Shown here: in pieces, positions 11,900 through 20,805 of the stretch
How positions within the stretch are numbered: the stretch's first letter is position 1
Layout of the letters: each line of letters begins with the position of its first letter
Origin: Halorubrum depositum
GTDB taxonomy: Archaea > Halobacteriota > Halobacteria > Halobacteriales > Haloferacaceae
Assembly (NCBI RefSeq): GCF_007671725.1
Contig: NZ_VCNM01000001.1
Span: 558,001-622,000, forward strand
Direction: 5' to 3'
DNA length: 64,000 nt
The notes under the pieces: model-generated
What the model was told of the DNA's origin: nothing
Database searches by the model: none
The model's input: only the letters and a program-made list of their open reading frames with translations
Program-made: the position numbers and the translations under genes

Positions 11900-14759
11900 C
11901 GTCGAGCCTCGACTGGAGGTCGTGGAGGGCGTTCAGCGCCTCGATCGGCGTCGTCCGGGCGAGGTCGAGGTCGCGGAGGTCGGCGGCGAGGTCGCTCTCG
12001 GGGGCGACGCCGGGATCGTCGACCTCGGTTTCGCCGACTTCGGTCCCGTCGGCCGCGGTCGGTGCGTCGTCGCCGGTCGCGTCATCGCTGCTCTCCTCGG
12101 CGAGAAACTCGCGGAGGGAGACGTCGTCTGGATCCGCCCCGTCGGTTGGTGCCCTGGTCGTCGCGTCGGTTGACGCGTCCGGACTCGCCGATCCGTCGCC
12201 CTCCGACGCGGCCTCGCCCTCGGACGGTTCGCCCGTCTCGTCGGCCGCCACCAGCGACCGGGAGCGCTCGACGACGGGCGCGGGGACGCCGGCGAGCTCG
12301 GCGACCTCGACGCCGTACGACGAGGAGGAGGCGCCGGGGACGACCCGGTGGAGGAACGTCACGTCACCGTCCTCGCGGGTGGCGGTAAAGTGGAGGTTGA
12401 AGACGCGCTCGCGCTCGTCGGCGAGGTCTGTGAGCCCGTGGTAGTGGGTGGCGAACAGCGCGGTGGCGCCCAGCTCGTCGTGGACGAACTCGGCGGCCGC
12501 GCGGGCGATGGCGCGCCCGTCGGTCGTCGCGGTGCCGCGGCCGACCTCGTCGAGGAGGACGAGCGAGTCGGGGCCGGCGTCGTGGAGGATCTCCGTCAGC
12601 TCGCTCATCTCGCGCATGAACGTCGACTGGCCGCCCGCGATGTCGTCGGAGGCGCCGACGCGTGTGAACAGCCGGTCGAAGACGGGGAGCGAGGCCGCCT
12701 GGGCGGGGACGAACGAGCCGGTCTGTGCCAAGACGACCGCCAGCGCGACCGCCCGCATGTACGTCGACTTCCCGCTCATGTTCGGCCCCGTGATCACGGC
12801 GACCGACCCCCGGGGAAGGTCGGCGTCGTTCGGGACGAACGACGCCTCGGCGCGCTCGACGACGGGGTGGCGACCCCCCTCGATTTCGATCCCGGCGTCG
12901 GGGTCGTCGCGAATTTTCGGGCGGACGTAGTCGCCCTCGACCGCCACGGTCGCCAGCGACGCGAGCGCGTCGAGCTCCGCGAGCGCGTCCGCGAGCCCCT
13001 GGATCCGCTCCGTCTCGGCCGCGACACGCTCGCGGACGTCGGCGAACAGCTCGTACTCCATGGCGTCCGCGCGCTCGGCGGCGCCGACGATCTCCTCCTC
13101 GCGCTCCTTCAGCTCGGGCGTCACGTAGCGCTCGCTGTTCTTCAGCGTCTGCCGGCGGCGGTAGTCGTCGGGGACGCTGTCGAGGTTGGCGTCGGTCACC
13201 TCGATGTAGTAGCCGTGGACCTTGTTGTGCCCGACCGACAGCGAGTCGATCCCGGTGCGCTCGCGCTCGCCCGCCTCCAGGTCGGCGACCCACTCGCGGC
13301 CCTCGCGCTCGGTCGCGCGGAGCGCGTCGAGGTCGTCGTCGAACCCCTCCCGGATCACGCCGCCGTCGGTGATCTCGGGCGGGGGGTTGACCGCGATCGC
13401 CTCGTCGATCAGCTCGCGGATTTCAACCAGCTCGTCGAGGCGGTCGCGGAGGTCGCGGAGGTGGTCGGTGCGGGGGCGATCGGCGTCGTTGTCGTCTGCC
13501 TCGTCCGCGTCGTCCCCGGCGCCGCCCCCGCCCGCGTCGTCAGCACCCGCCAGCGTCGCCTTCAGTTCCGGCACGACCGCGAGCGTCGCGTGGAGCGAGC
13601 GCAGGTCGCGGGCGTCGGCCCGGCCCCGAGAGACGCGCCCGACGAGGCGTTCGAGGTCGTAGGCGGCCGCGAGCGCGTCGGCGACCCCCTCGCGGGCCAG
13701 CGTGCGGTCGGCCAGCTCGCCGACCGCGTCGTGGCGGCGCCGGATCGCGTCGGCGTCGACGAGGGGGCGGCGGAGCCACCGCTCCAGACAGCGTCGGCCG
13801 AGCGCGCAGCTCGTCTCGTCGAGGACGTCGAACAGGGTGTCGCTGGCGCCGAGCCCGCGGTTCTCGAACAGCTCCAAGCTGCGCTGGGCGGCCGCGTCGA
13901 GCCGGAGCCGGTCGCGGGGGTCGTACCGCCGGATCCGGGTGACGTACGAGAGCGGGCCGTCGTCGCCCTGCGTGTACTCGGCGTACGCGAGCACCGCCCC
14001 GGCCGCGCGCAGCTCGGTGTCGGCCTCGAACCGCCGGTCCGGGGCCGGGAGGTACGGCTCCAGCCGCTCGGTCGCGGCGCGCCGCCCGAAGGCGCTCGGG
14101 TCGTGCTCGTGGGTCGTCCAACCGTTCTCGGCGTCCGGGGGCTCGAAGGCGGAGGCGTCCGGCCCCGCGATCAGTTCCGCCGGCGCGATCCGGTCGAGCT
14201 CCCCGGCGACGGCGTCGCGGTCGCCCGACGTGACGAGGCACTCGCCCGTGGAGACGTCGACGGCGGCGAGGCCGACCTCGATCTCGGAGCCGACTTCGCC
14301 CCCGTCGCTCGCGGCCACCGCCGCCACGTAGTTCGTCGTCCCCGCCTCCAGCAGGTCGTCCTCGACGACGGTTCCGGGCGTGATCACTTCGGTGACGGCG
14401 CGGTCGACCAGCCCGGACGCCTGCTCGGCGTCCTCGACCTGGTCGCCGACGGCGACGCGGTAGCCGGCGTCGAGCAGCGACTCGAGGTACGGAGCGGCGT
14501 TGTCGATCGGGATCCCCGCCATCGGGTAGTCGCCGGTGGAGTCGGAGCGCTCCGTGAGCGTCACCTCGCAGACCCGCGCGACGACCTCGGCCGCCTCGCA
14601 GAACGCCTCGTAGAAATCGCCGACCTGGAACAGCACCAGCGCGTCCTCGTGGGCGGCACACAGGTCCGCGTACTGCGAGAGCATCGGCGTGAGCTCCTCG
14701 CGGGCGGCGGCGACGCCCGGCGGGAGCCCCGTCGCGACCGCTCGGTCCGGGGTTGGCAT
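11889..14759 (-). CDS. mutS: DNA mismatch repair ATPase MutS
   Basis: 956 residues from ATG 14759 (nine codons after an earlier, less likely ATG). The mismatch-binding domain I has [10 protein letters not shown] with the Phe-x-Glu wedge-like motif, followed by connector, lever and clamp domains and the ATPase with Walker [16 protein letters not shown], Walker [17 protein letters not shown] and the conserved [11 protein letters not shown] segment. An acidic extension of about 110 residues near the C-terminus ([13 protein letters not shown]... [12 protein letters not shown]) is a halophilic addition before the final helical segment. It leads the mutS-mutL operon. Confidence 0.97.
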   Translation of the reverse strand: MPTPDRAVATGLPPGVAAAREELTPMLSQYADLCAAHEDALVLFQVGDFYEAFCEAAEVVARVCEVTLTERSDSTGDYPMAGIPIDNAAPYLESLLDAGYRVAVGDQVEDAEQASGLVDRAVTEVITPGTVVEDDLLEAGTTNYVAAVAASDGGEVGSEIEVGLAAVDVSTGECLVTSGDRDAVAGELDRIAPAELIAGPDASAFEPPDAENGWTTHEHDPSAFGRRAATERLEPYLPAPDRRFEADTELRAAGAVLAYAEYTQGDDGPLSYVTRIRRYDPRDRLRLDAAAQRSLELFENRGLGASDTLFDVLDETSCALGRRCLERWLRRPLVDADAIRRRHDAVGELADRTLAREGVADALAAAYDLERLVGRVSRGRADARDLRSLHATLAVVPELKATLAGADDAGGGGAGDDADEADDNDADRPRTDHLRDLRDRLDELVEIRELIDEAIAVNPPPEITDGGVIREGFDDDLDALRATEREGREWVADLEAGERERTGIDSLSVGHNKVHGYYIEVTDANLDSVPDDYRRRQTLKNSERYVTPELKEREEEIVGAAERADAMEYELFADVRERVAAETERIQGLADALAELDALASLATVAVEGDYVRPKIRDDPDAGIEIEGGRHPVVERAEASFVPNDADLPRGSVAVITGPNMSGKSTYMRAVALAVVLAQTGSFVPAQAASLPVFDRLFTRVGASDDIAGGQSTFMREMSELTEILHDAGPDSLVLLDEVGRGTATTDGRAIARAAAEFVHDELGATALFATHYHGLTDLADERERVFNLHFTATREDGDVTFLHRVVPGASSSSYGVEVAELAGVPAPVVERSRSLVAADETGEPSEGEAASEGDGSASPDASTDATTRAPTDGADPDDVSLREFLAEESSDDATGDDAPTAADGTEVGETEVDDPGVAPESDLAADLRDLDLARTTPIEALNALHDLQSRLDDGG

Positions 14760-14880
14760 ACCGCGAACCCGGGCGCCCGTGAGCATAAACGGTACGGAGG
14801 GCGGCGGGCGGGAGGAGAACCCGCCGAGCGACGGCGCGGGCCGCCGGGAGCCTTACAACGATGGACGCCTCAGTACGCGT

Positions 14881-15450
14881 GTGACGAATCGGACGATCAT
14901 CGTCGGCATGGCGGCGACGTTCATCGGGCTGACGGCCCTGCTGCTCGTCGCCGGGGTCGTGGTCTCGCCCGTCCTGCTGGCCGTGGCCGTCCCGTTCGGC
15001 GTGGTCTCGTACTTCCTCTGGTACCACGCCAGCGGCAAGCTCCGCGATCGGGTCCGCCGGGAGGCCGCTCACGCCGGCCCGACCGAGCGCGAGCGGGCGC
15101 GACGCCGCGCCCGGACGGCCGAACACCGCCGCTCCGCGCGCCGGACCGCGGGCGCGACAGACGGCGGGTTCGGCGGCGCGGCGGCCGGCGGCGCGCGGAG
15201 CACGGGCGGTCCCGGTGCGCGCGGCCCGGGCGCTGGCGGACGACGGGACCCCCGGGACCGCGCCCCGCCGACCGCCGGGATGACCGAGCGCGACGCGTAC
15301 GAGACGCTCGGCCTCAACCGGACCGCGGACCAAGAGACGATCCGCGAGACGTACCGGGAGCGGGCGAAGCGGCTCCACCCCGACGGTGAGGACGGCGACG
15401 AGGAGACGTTCAAGGAGCTGAACGAGGCGTACGAGCTCCTGAAGAACTGA
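14881..15450 (+). CDS. membrane-anchored J-domain (DnaJ-like) protein
   Basis: 189 residues from GTG 14881. Two N-terminal membrane helices (TIIVGMAATFIGLTALLLVAGVVV and SPVLLAVAVPFGVVSYFLWYHA, residues 4-50), an Arg/Gly/Ala-rich linker, and a C-terminal J domain (residues 130-189) with the catalytic tripeptide HPD in KRLHPDGEDGDEETFKELNEAYELL. J domains stimulate Hsp70 (DnaK) ATPase; a C-terminal J domain tethered to the membrane would recruit DnaK there. It is not the housekeeping DnaJ, as there is no Gly/Phe region or zinc finger. It diverges from mutS. Confidence 0.9.
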   Translation: MTNRTIIVGMAATFIGLTALLLVAGVVVSPVLLAVAVPFGVVSYFLWYHASGKLRDRVRREAAHAGPTERERARRRARTAEHRRSARRTAGATDGGFGGAAAGGARSTGGPGARGPGAGGRRDPRDRAPPTAGMTERDAYETLGLNRTADQETIRETYRERAKRLHPDGEDGDEETFKELNEAYELLKN

Positions 15451-15470
15451 GGGGCGTTGGGGGCGCGGGA

Positions 15471-16172
15471 TTACTCCTGACCGTCGCCGTTACCGGCCGC
15501 CCCGACCGCCTCCGCGATCGCGTCCTCCGCCTCCGAGAGCTCCGCTCGGGTGTTGACGTTCGTGAACGTCCGTTCCGTCGTCCGCGAGCGGATCGCCTCG
15601 GCGCCGACGACGACCCGGTCCAGTTCCTCTAACGCCGCCAACACCTTCCGGTCGCCGCGGGCGAGCGCGCGATCACAGGCGTCGGCCATCGCGTCGGCGC
15701 GGTAGACCGCCTGCGTCGTCTGGAGCCATCGGTCGTCGAGCCGCGGGACCGCGGCCTCGCGGCCCGCCGCGTCCTCGCGGAGCGAGGCGAGGAACTCCGG
15801 GTCGACGAACGGCATGTCGCAGGCGACGACGGCGACGTACTCGGAGGGGGCGGCCCGGCAGGCGTTGCGGATCCCGGCGGTCGGCCCGAGGTCGGGCTCG
15901 CCGTCGAGCGCCCAGGTAACCGGGAGCGAGAGCCCCGCCAGCGCGGTCGCGATCGCCTCGCGCTGGTCGGGCCGGCAGTTGATCACGAGGTCGTCGACGA
16001 CGGGGTCACCCTCCGATGCGCGGGCCGCACCCGGCGGGACCGGGTCGTCCGCCCCCGCGAGCCGGTCCGCGACCCGGCGGATCATCGGCGTCCCGGCGAG
16101 CGCGGCGACGGACTTGTCGCGGTCGCCGAAGCGGGTCGAGCGCCCGCCGGCGACGATGGCTCCGGTGGTCAC
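15471..16172 (-). CDS. mobA: molybdenum cofactor guanylyltransferase MobA
   Basis: 233 residues from GTG 16172, chosen because the nucleotide-binding N-terminus GAIVAGGRSTRFGDRDKSVAALAGTPMI starts there; upstream in-frame sequence has no family features. It transfers GMP from GTP to molybdopterin to form the dinucleotide cofactor. Other motifs: VVACDMPFVDPEFL (metal-binding Asp of GT-A fold), TWALDGEPDLGPTAGI, and FTNVNTRAEL at the end. A disordered insertion (PVPPGAARASEGDPV, about residues 42-58) departs from bacterial MobA. moaA and a tungstate-binding protein are elsewhere in the window but unlinked. Confidence 0.9.
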   Translation of the reverse strand: MTTGAIVAGGRSTRFGDRDKSVAALAGTPMIRRVADRLAGADDPVPPGAARASEGDPVVDDLVINCRPDQREAIATALAGLSLPVTWALDGEPDLGPTAGIRNACRAAPSEYVAVVACDMPFVDPEFLASLREDAAGREAAVPRLDDRWLQTTQAVYRADAMADACDRALARGDRKVLAALEELDRVVVGAEAIRSRTTERTFTNVNTRAELSEAEDAIAEAVGAAGNGDGQE

Positions 16173-16306
16173 GAACGGATCTGCGAGCGGCGGGGACTTC
16201 GCCGTTGCGGTGGCGACGGAGTCGACGTGGCGAGGCCGACATGGAAGCGGCTCACGGCGGGCTGGTACGTCGAGGAAACGCGAGTCGATTCCGGGCGAAA
16301 GCGACC

Positions 16307-16316
16307 CGTTAAGTGG
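16307..16316 (+). promoter_or_regulatory. TATA-like element of pdxS
   Basis: ccgttaagtg is centred about 27 bases before the pdxS ATG, as expected for a leaderless transcript. A second AT-rich patch, catataggatatgg, overlaps the start itself. Confidence 0.45.
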
Positions 16317-16337
16317 TCGGGGAGCCACATATAGGAT

Positions 16338-17246
16338 ATGGCAGAGGACACCGACCTGGAGGGACTAAAACGCGGGACTGACCTAGTCAAGCGCGGCTTC
16401 GCACAGATGCAGAAGGGCGGAGTCATCATGGACGTCGTCAACCGCGAGCAGGCTCGGATCGCCGAGGATGCCGGGGCGGTCGCAGTGATGCACCTCGAAT
16501 CGGTCCCGGCCGACATCCGCAAGCGCGGCGGCGTCGCTCGGATGGCCGACCCGGGGAAACTCGAAGAAGTCATCGAAGAGGTGTCTATTCCCGTGATGGG
16601 CAAGGCTCGGATCGGCCACACCGCCGAGGCACAGATCTTGGAAGCCGCGGGCGCCGACATGGTCGACGAGTCCGAGGTGCTGACGCAGGCCGACGACCGC
16701 TACCACATCGACAAGCGCGAGTTCACCGCTCCGTTCGTCTGCGGGGCGCGGAACCTCCCCGAGGCGCTCCGCCGTATCGACGAGGGCGCGGCGATGATCC
16801 GTACGAAGGGCGAAGCGGGAACCGGCGACGTGAACCAGGCGGTCACCCATCAGCGCAATATCCAGCGTGCTATCGGTCAGCTCGAAGGGATGGCGTACGA
16901 GGAGCGCGACGAGTGGGCCCGCGAACACGGCGCCCCCCGGGAGCTCGTCCACGAGACGGCGGACCGCGGTCGCCTCCCGGTCGTCAACTTCGCGGCCGGC
17001 GGCATCGCGACGCCCGCCGACGCCGCGCTCATGATGCAACACGGCTGTGACGGCATCTTCGTCGGGTCGGGTATCTTCGGCGCGGAGAACCCCCCGGCGA
17101 TGGGCGAGTCCATCGTCGCGGCGGTCAACAACTACGACGACCCCGAGAAGCTCAAGGAGATTGCGAAGAGCCCCGGCAAGGGGATGAAGGGCCAGTCGAA
17201 CGCGGACATGGCCGAAGAAGAGAAGCTGCAGGGCCGCGGCGTTTAA
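16338..17246 (+). CDS. pdxS: pyridoxal 5'-phosphate synthase lyase subunit PdxS
   Basis: 302 residues, full length for the family. PdxS condenses ribose 5-phosphate, glyceraldehyde 3-phosphate and glutamine-derived ammonia into PLP within a PdxS12-PdxT12 complex. The catalytic lysines are in place: VMGKARIGH and [17 protein letters not shown], as are phosphate-binding loops [32 protein letters not shown]. The glutaminase partner pdxT is not adjacent and not in the window. The gene is unusually AT-tolerant at third positions for this region, as expected of a highly expressed gene. Confidence 0.98.
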   Translation: MAEDTDLEGLKRGTDLVKRGFAQMQKGGVIMDVVNREQARIAEDAGAVAVMHLESVPADIRKRGGVARMADPGKLEEVIEEVSIPVMGKARIGHTAEAQILEAAGADMVDESEVLTQADDRYHIDKREFTAPFVCGARNLPEALRRIDEGAAMIRTKGEAGTGDVNQAVTHQRNIQRAIGQLEGMAYEERDEWAREHGAPRELVHETADRGRLPVVNFAAGGIATPADAALMMQHGCDGIFVGSGIFGAENPPAMGESIVAAVNNYDDPEKLKEIAKSPGKGMKGQSNADMAEEEKLQGRGV

Positions 17247-17379
17247 GTAGCATTTTCCGATTTCGGTGCGGTTTCCGCGTACGACGGGAGCGACGGGTGT
17301 CGGCGACCCATCGACGCTAAAACCACACCGGAGCGTTAGCACCCAACATAATTACTCGCGAGCCCGAAGTAGCGAGCGT

Positions 17380-17931
17380 ATGAACCGACGAGGCTGCCTC
17401 ACCGGAGCCGCGGGGTGTCTCGCGGCGGCGCTCGCGGGGTGTCTCCGAGGAACGCCCGGAGAGGAGGGTGATGACGGCGATACCGCAGACAGTGGCTGCG
17501 CGCAGACCCCGGCGACCGCCGGCGACGGCGAGGAGCGATTCCTCGCGGCGAACGAGACCCCCGAGAATCCCGGTGCCCGAGAGCTCTTGGCCGCCGTCGA
17601 GGCGGAGACCGACGGGGTGACCCGGTTCACCGACGACGGCGTCGAGCGGGTCGGGTTCAGCGAAGGCGGAGACGTCTGGGAGATCAGGTATCACGGCGCC
17701 CTCCACGCCGGAGAGGACCGGTTTCGGGATGAGATCTCGGCGCTGTCCGCGGCGTTCGCGTCGAATCGGCCGGACGGCGTGTCGCTGCGGGCCACCTCGC
17801 TCCACGAGTGCACGACCGGGACGTGGCACGTCTGCGCCGAGACCGCGGTGGCGTTCGATCGCGGAGAGCTCGACCGGGAGGCGTTCGTCGACGAGGTCTG
17901 GGAGGCCGCGGAGATCGAGAACAACTGTTGA
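17380..17931 (+). CDS. putative lipoprotein, uncharacterised
   Basis: 183 residues from ATG 17380. MNRRGCLTGAAGCLAAALAGCLRG carries an RR-type n-region and a lipobox (LAGC), fitting a Tat-exported, lipid-anchored protein. The mature part has a short acidic linker and a globular domain of about 120 residues (VEAETDGVTRFTDDGVERVGF...DEVWEAAEIENNC) with several Cys. I recognise no family; comparable lipoproteins are common in haloarchaea. Confidence 0.8.
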   Translation: MNRRGCLTGAAGCLAAALAGCLRGTPGEEGDDGDTADSGCAQTPATAGDGEERFLAANETPENPGARELLAAVEAETDGVTRFTDDGVERVGFSEGGDVWEIRYHGALHAGEDRFRDEISALSAAFASNRPDGVSLRATSLHECTTGTWHVCAETAVAFDRGELDREAFVDEVWEAAEIENNC

Positions 17932-17963
17932 GCGCGGCTCAGGTAGAGTCCCGTCGCCCGCCC

Positions 17964-18845
17964 CTACCCCTCCAACACCGTCGACCCCTTTCCGATCCGG
18001 GTCTGGTAGGCGCGGGCGTCGATGCCGGCGCCGGAGAAGGCGTCGAGCATCGCGGCCGCGATCCCTCGCCGGCGGTCCTCGCGGCAGACGGCGATGATAG
18101 CGGGGCCAGCGCCGCTGACGGTGACGCCCGCGGCGCCGGCGTCGAAGGCGGCGGCGCGAACCTCGTCGTATCCCGTGATGAGACGTGCGCGCTCCGGGGT
18201 GACGACGGGGTCGTTCATGCCGGCGCCGACGAGGGCGGGGTCGGAGCGACACATCCCGATGGCGAGCGTCGCCGCGTTCCCGACGGTCTCGACGAGGTCG
18301 TCCATCGGCGCGCTATCGGGGACGACTCGGCGCGCGTCCCGAGTGGAGACCGCGACGTCGGGGAGACAGACGACGAGCGGGACCGCGGCGTCGACCGCGT
18401 GGGTCGCCTCGCTCGTCGTCACCGTGAACCCGCCGAGGATCGAGGGCGCGACGTTGTCCGAGTGCGCGACGCCGGAGACGACCGCCTCCCCCTCCGCGGC
18501 GATCGGGACCAGCTCGGAGCGGGAGAGCCCGCGGTCGTACAGCCGGTTGAGCGCGACCGCGGCGCCCGCGGCGCTGGCGGCCGAGGAACCGAGCCCGGAG
18601 GCCGGGCGGACACCCTTGTCGATGTGGATGCGAGCGGGCGCGTCGAGGGCCTCGACGACCGCGCCGACCGTGTTCTTCTCGGGGTCCTCGGGGATGTACT
18701 GCGCGCCGACGCCGGTGACCTCGATCGTCGTCTCCGCCGCCTTCTCGACGGTGACGACGTCGGCCGGCCGCGTGAGGGCCGCCCCGAACACGTCGAACCC
18801 GCTGCCGAGGTTCGCGCTCGTGGCGGGTGCCCGTACCGTGACCAT
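17964..18845 (-). CDS. thrB: homoserine kinase ThrB (GHMP kinase)
   Basis: 293 residues. Phosphorylates homoserine for threonine synthesis. The GHMP ATP loop RPASGLGSSAASAAGAAVALN is intact, along with the N-terminal ATSANLGSGFDVFGAAL and C-terminal GVTVSGAGPAIIAVC motifs that mark homoserine kinases. It stands alone between a lipoprotein gene (convergent) and a small membrane-protein gene (same strand, 139 bases away). Confidence 0.95.
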   Translation of the reverse strand: MVTVRAPATSANLGSGFDVFGAALTRPADVVTVEKAAETTIEVTGVGAQYIPEDPEKNTVGAVVEALDAPARIHIDKGVRPASGLGSSAASAAGAAVALNRLYDRGLSRSELVPIAAEGEAVVSGVAHSDNVAPSILGGFTVTTSEATHAVDAAVPLVVCLPDVAVSTRDARRVVPDSAPMDDLVETVGNAATLAIGMCRSDPALVGAGMNDPVVTPERARLITGYDEVRAAAFDAGAAGVTVSGAGPAIIAVCREDRRRGIAAAMLDAFSGAGIDARAYQTRIGKGSTVLEG

Positions 18846-18984
18846 GGCGAGAGGTGTCGCCCGGGGTGCAAAAAGGAGCGGGATCGAACAACGACGGACG
18901 GGAGCGACGACCGGCTCCGACCGCGCCGCTGGGTGGGGAGCGAGCGGAGCGACGAAAAGGGCCGCAAACGGTGGCGCGCGCCGA

Positions 18985-19236
18985 TCAGCTATCGGCCATC
19001 GTCCACAGCAGCGCGCCGATAAGCATGAGCGGAATCCCGATCAGGATGTACGTCTTGGGCATCGTCGTGTACGGCGCCACGAAGAAGATCAGCCCGAAGC
19101 CGGCGAAGACGGAGGCGATCACGCGCTGGGACTTCAGCGGCGCGGCTCCGAGCAGCGAGACGATGAACCCGAGCAGTATGACGTGCCCGAGATGGTAATC
19201 GAGCAGGAACGTGTCGATAGCCAGCGGCGAGAGCAT
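18985..19236 (-). CDS. small three-helix membrane protein, unrecognised
   Basis: 83 residues, almost all hydrophobic: helices at about 12-30 (LGHVILLGFIVSLLGAAPL), 36-56 (RVIASVFAGFGLIFFVAPY) and 61-80 (TYILIGIPLMLIGALLWTM). No motif identifies it. The protein-like hydrophobic periodicity and conserved start context (divergent from the DUF389 gene) support a real gene. Confidence 0.75.
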   Translation of the reverse strand: MLSPLAIDTFLLDYHLGHVILLGFIVSLLGAAPLKSQRVIASVFAGFGLIFFVAPYTTMPKTYILIGIPLMLIGALLWTMADS

Positions 19237-19354
19237 TCTTGTCCGAAGGTGCGAGGGATTCGCGCATTAAAGTTCCGTTTCTCGCGAGGCCGGTCGGAGG
19301 TCGGCCCGCCGTCCCCACCGCCCGATATAAGAGCCGGCGGCGCGACCACCCACC

Positions 19355-20647
19355 GTGCGACTCGTTCAGGTCATGATCCCGGCGGGGAAGCGCGCGGCCG
19401 TGGTCCGCGCGCTCGACGAGGAGGGGGTCGACTACGTCGTCACCGACGAGACGAGCGGGCGCGAGTACACCGCGGTCGCGACGTTCCCGCTCCCCACCGC
19501 CGCGGTCGAGCCCGTCCTCGAACGCCTCCGCGAGGCGGGGATCGACGAGAGCACCTACACCGTCATCGTCGCAGCCGAGACCGTCATCTCCCGGCGGTTC
19601 GAGGCGCTCGAGGAGGAGTACGCCGAGGAGTCCGAGCGCGGCGGCGACCGGATCTCCCGCGAGGAGCTGCAGGCGAAGGCGGACGACCTCGCCTCCGGGC
19701 TCGGGACCTACGTGCTGATGACCGTCATCTCGGCGGTGATCGCGACCGCCGGCCTCCTGCTCGACTCGCCGGCGACCGTCGTGGGGTCGATGGTGATCGC
19801 CCCCCTGATCGGTCCCGCGATGTCGGCGGCGATCGGCACCGTCGTCGACGACGAGGAGATGTTCCGGCGCGGCGTGCGGATGCAGGTGCTCGGCGTCGTC
19901 GTCGCGGTGGGGGCCGCGACGCTGTTCGCGTTCGCGATCCGGTCTCTGGCGCTCGTACCCCCCGGGATCGACCCGCTCGAACTCGCCGAGGTCTCCGAGC
20001 GGCTCGCCCCGAACGTCCTGGTGCTCGTCGTGGCTATCGGCGCCGGCGTCGCCGGGATCGTGTCGCTGATGACGGGCGTCTCCGCGACGCTCGTCGGCGT
20101 GATGATCGCGGTGGCGCTCATCCCGCCGGCGGCCGCCGTCGGCATCGGGATCGCCTTTCAGATCCCCCGGCTCGTGGTCGGCGCGGGCGTGATCGTCGCG
20201 GTGAACGTCCTCTCGATCAACCTCTCGGCGCTGGTGGTGCTGTGGTACGAGGGGTACCGGCCCCAGCGGTGGTTCCGCGAGGACGACGCGCGAGCGGCGT
20301 TCGTGAAACGCGTCGCGGTCCTCGTCGCCGCCATCGCGGTGCTGTCGGTGTTCCTCGGCGGAGTCACGTACGACTCGTACGTCGCCTCGACGACCGAGGC
20401 CGACGTCCGGACCGCCGTCGGCGACGAGCTGGCCGCGATGGACGCCGGGATGGAGCTGATCGAACTCGAGGTCGAGCGCGGCGGAACCGTCCCGCCCCTC
20501 GACACCGAGCGCGTGGTGGTCACGGTCGGGGCGCCCCCGGGCAGCGACGTCGGGGGAGTCGCCGAGGCCCTCGACCGCCGGATCGAGGCGACGATCCGGG
20601 AGGACGTGCGGGTGGAGGTGCGGCTCGTGACGGTCGAGCGCGCCTGA
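19355..20647 (+). CDS. DUF389 / TIGR00341 family membrane protein
   Basis: 430 residues from GTG 19355. The N-terminal soluble domain (about 1-115) is followed by a helical membrane region with the family phrases GTYVLMTVISAVIATAGLLLDSPATVVGSMVIAPLIGPAMSAAIGTVV and GVSATLVGVMIAVALIPPAAAVGIGIAF, then a soluble C-terminus. The function of the family is unknown; a transport role is often presumed from its membrane core. A TATA-like gatataaga lies 28 bases upstream. Confidence 0.93.
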   Translation: MRLVQVMIPAGKRAAVVRALDEEGVDYVVTDETSGREYTAVATFPLPTAAVEPVLERLREAGIDESTYTVIVAAETVISRRFEALEEEYAEESERGGDRISREELQAKADDLASGLGTYVLMTVISAVIATAGLLLDSPATVVGSMVIAPLIGPAMSAAIGTVVDDEEMFRRGVRMQVLGVVVAVGAATLFAFAIRSLALVPPGIDPLELAEVSERLAPNVLVLVVAIGAGVAGIVSLMTGVSATLVGVMIAVALIPPAAAVGIGIAFQIPRLVVGAGVIVAVNVLSINLSALVVLWYEGYRPQRWFREDDARAAFVKRVAVLVAAIAVLSVFLGGVTYDSYVASTTEADVRTAVGDELAAMDAGMELIELEVERGGTVPPLDTERVVVTVGAPPGSDVGGVAEALDRRIEATIREDVRVEVRLVTVERA

Positions 20648-20773
20648 TCCGGCGCCGCGGCGGCGTACCGACCGACCGATCCGGTTTCTCGGCGAATGCG
20701 GGGAAAGCTCGGGTCGATCCCGAACAGAACACCAGGATCGGCGGTTTCGCGGGCACATGCCGAAAGTGGAAGT

Positions 20774-20783
20774 ACTTTTTAAC
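20774..20783 (+). promoter_or_regulatory. TATA box of the FNT-Usp gene
   Basis: actttttaac is centred 27 bases before the GTG at 20806, fixing that GTG as a leaderless start inside a much longer open frame. Confidence 0.6.
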
Positions 20784-20805
20784 GCGGCCCGAGTGCCGTA
20801 GCACA

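Noticed and set aside
14861-14884. A 7-codon ORF overlapping the J-domain GTG start
   Set aside because: It has the same stop/start overlap as the four mini-ORF loci, but the TATA-like cttacaa lies only just before it, which favours a leaderless GTG at 14881.
12348-15389. A 1013-codon plus-strand open frame across mutS and beyond
   Set aside because: Shadow frame of a GC-rich gene: it contradicts intact MutS and J-domain proteins and has no recognisable domain.
18022-20805. Upstream extension of the FNT-Usp open frame by 928 codons
   Set aside because: It covers thrB antisense and the DUF389 gene in another frame; the TATA box at 20774 and the FNT family start fix GTG 20806.
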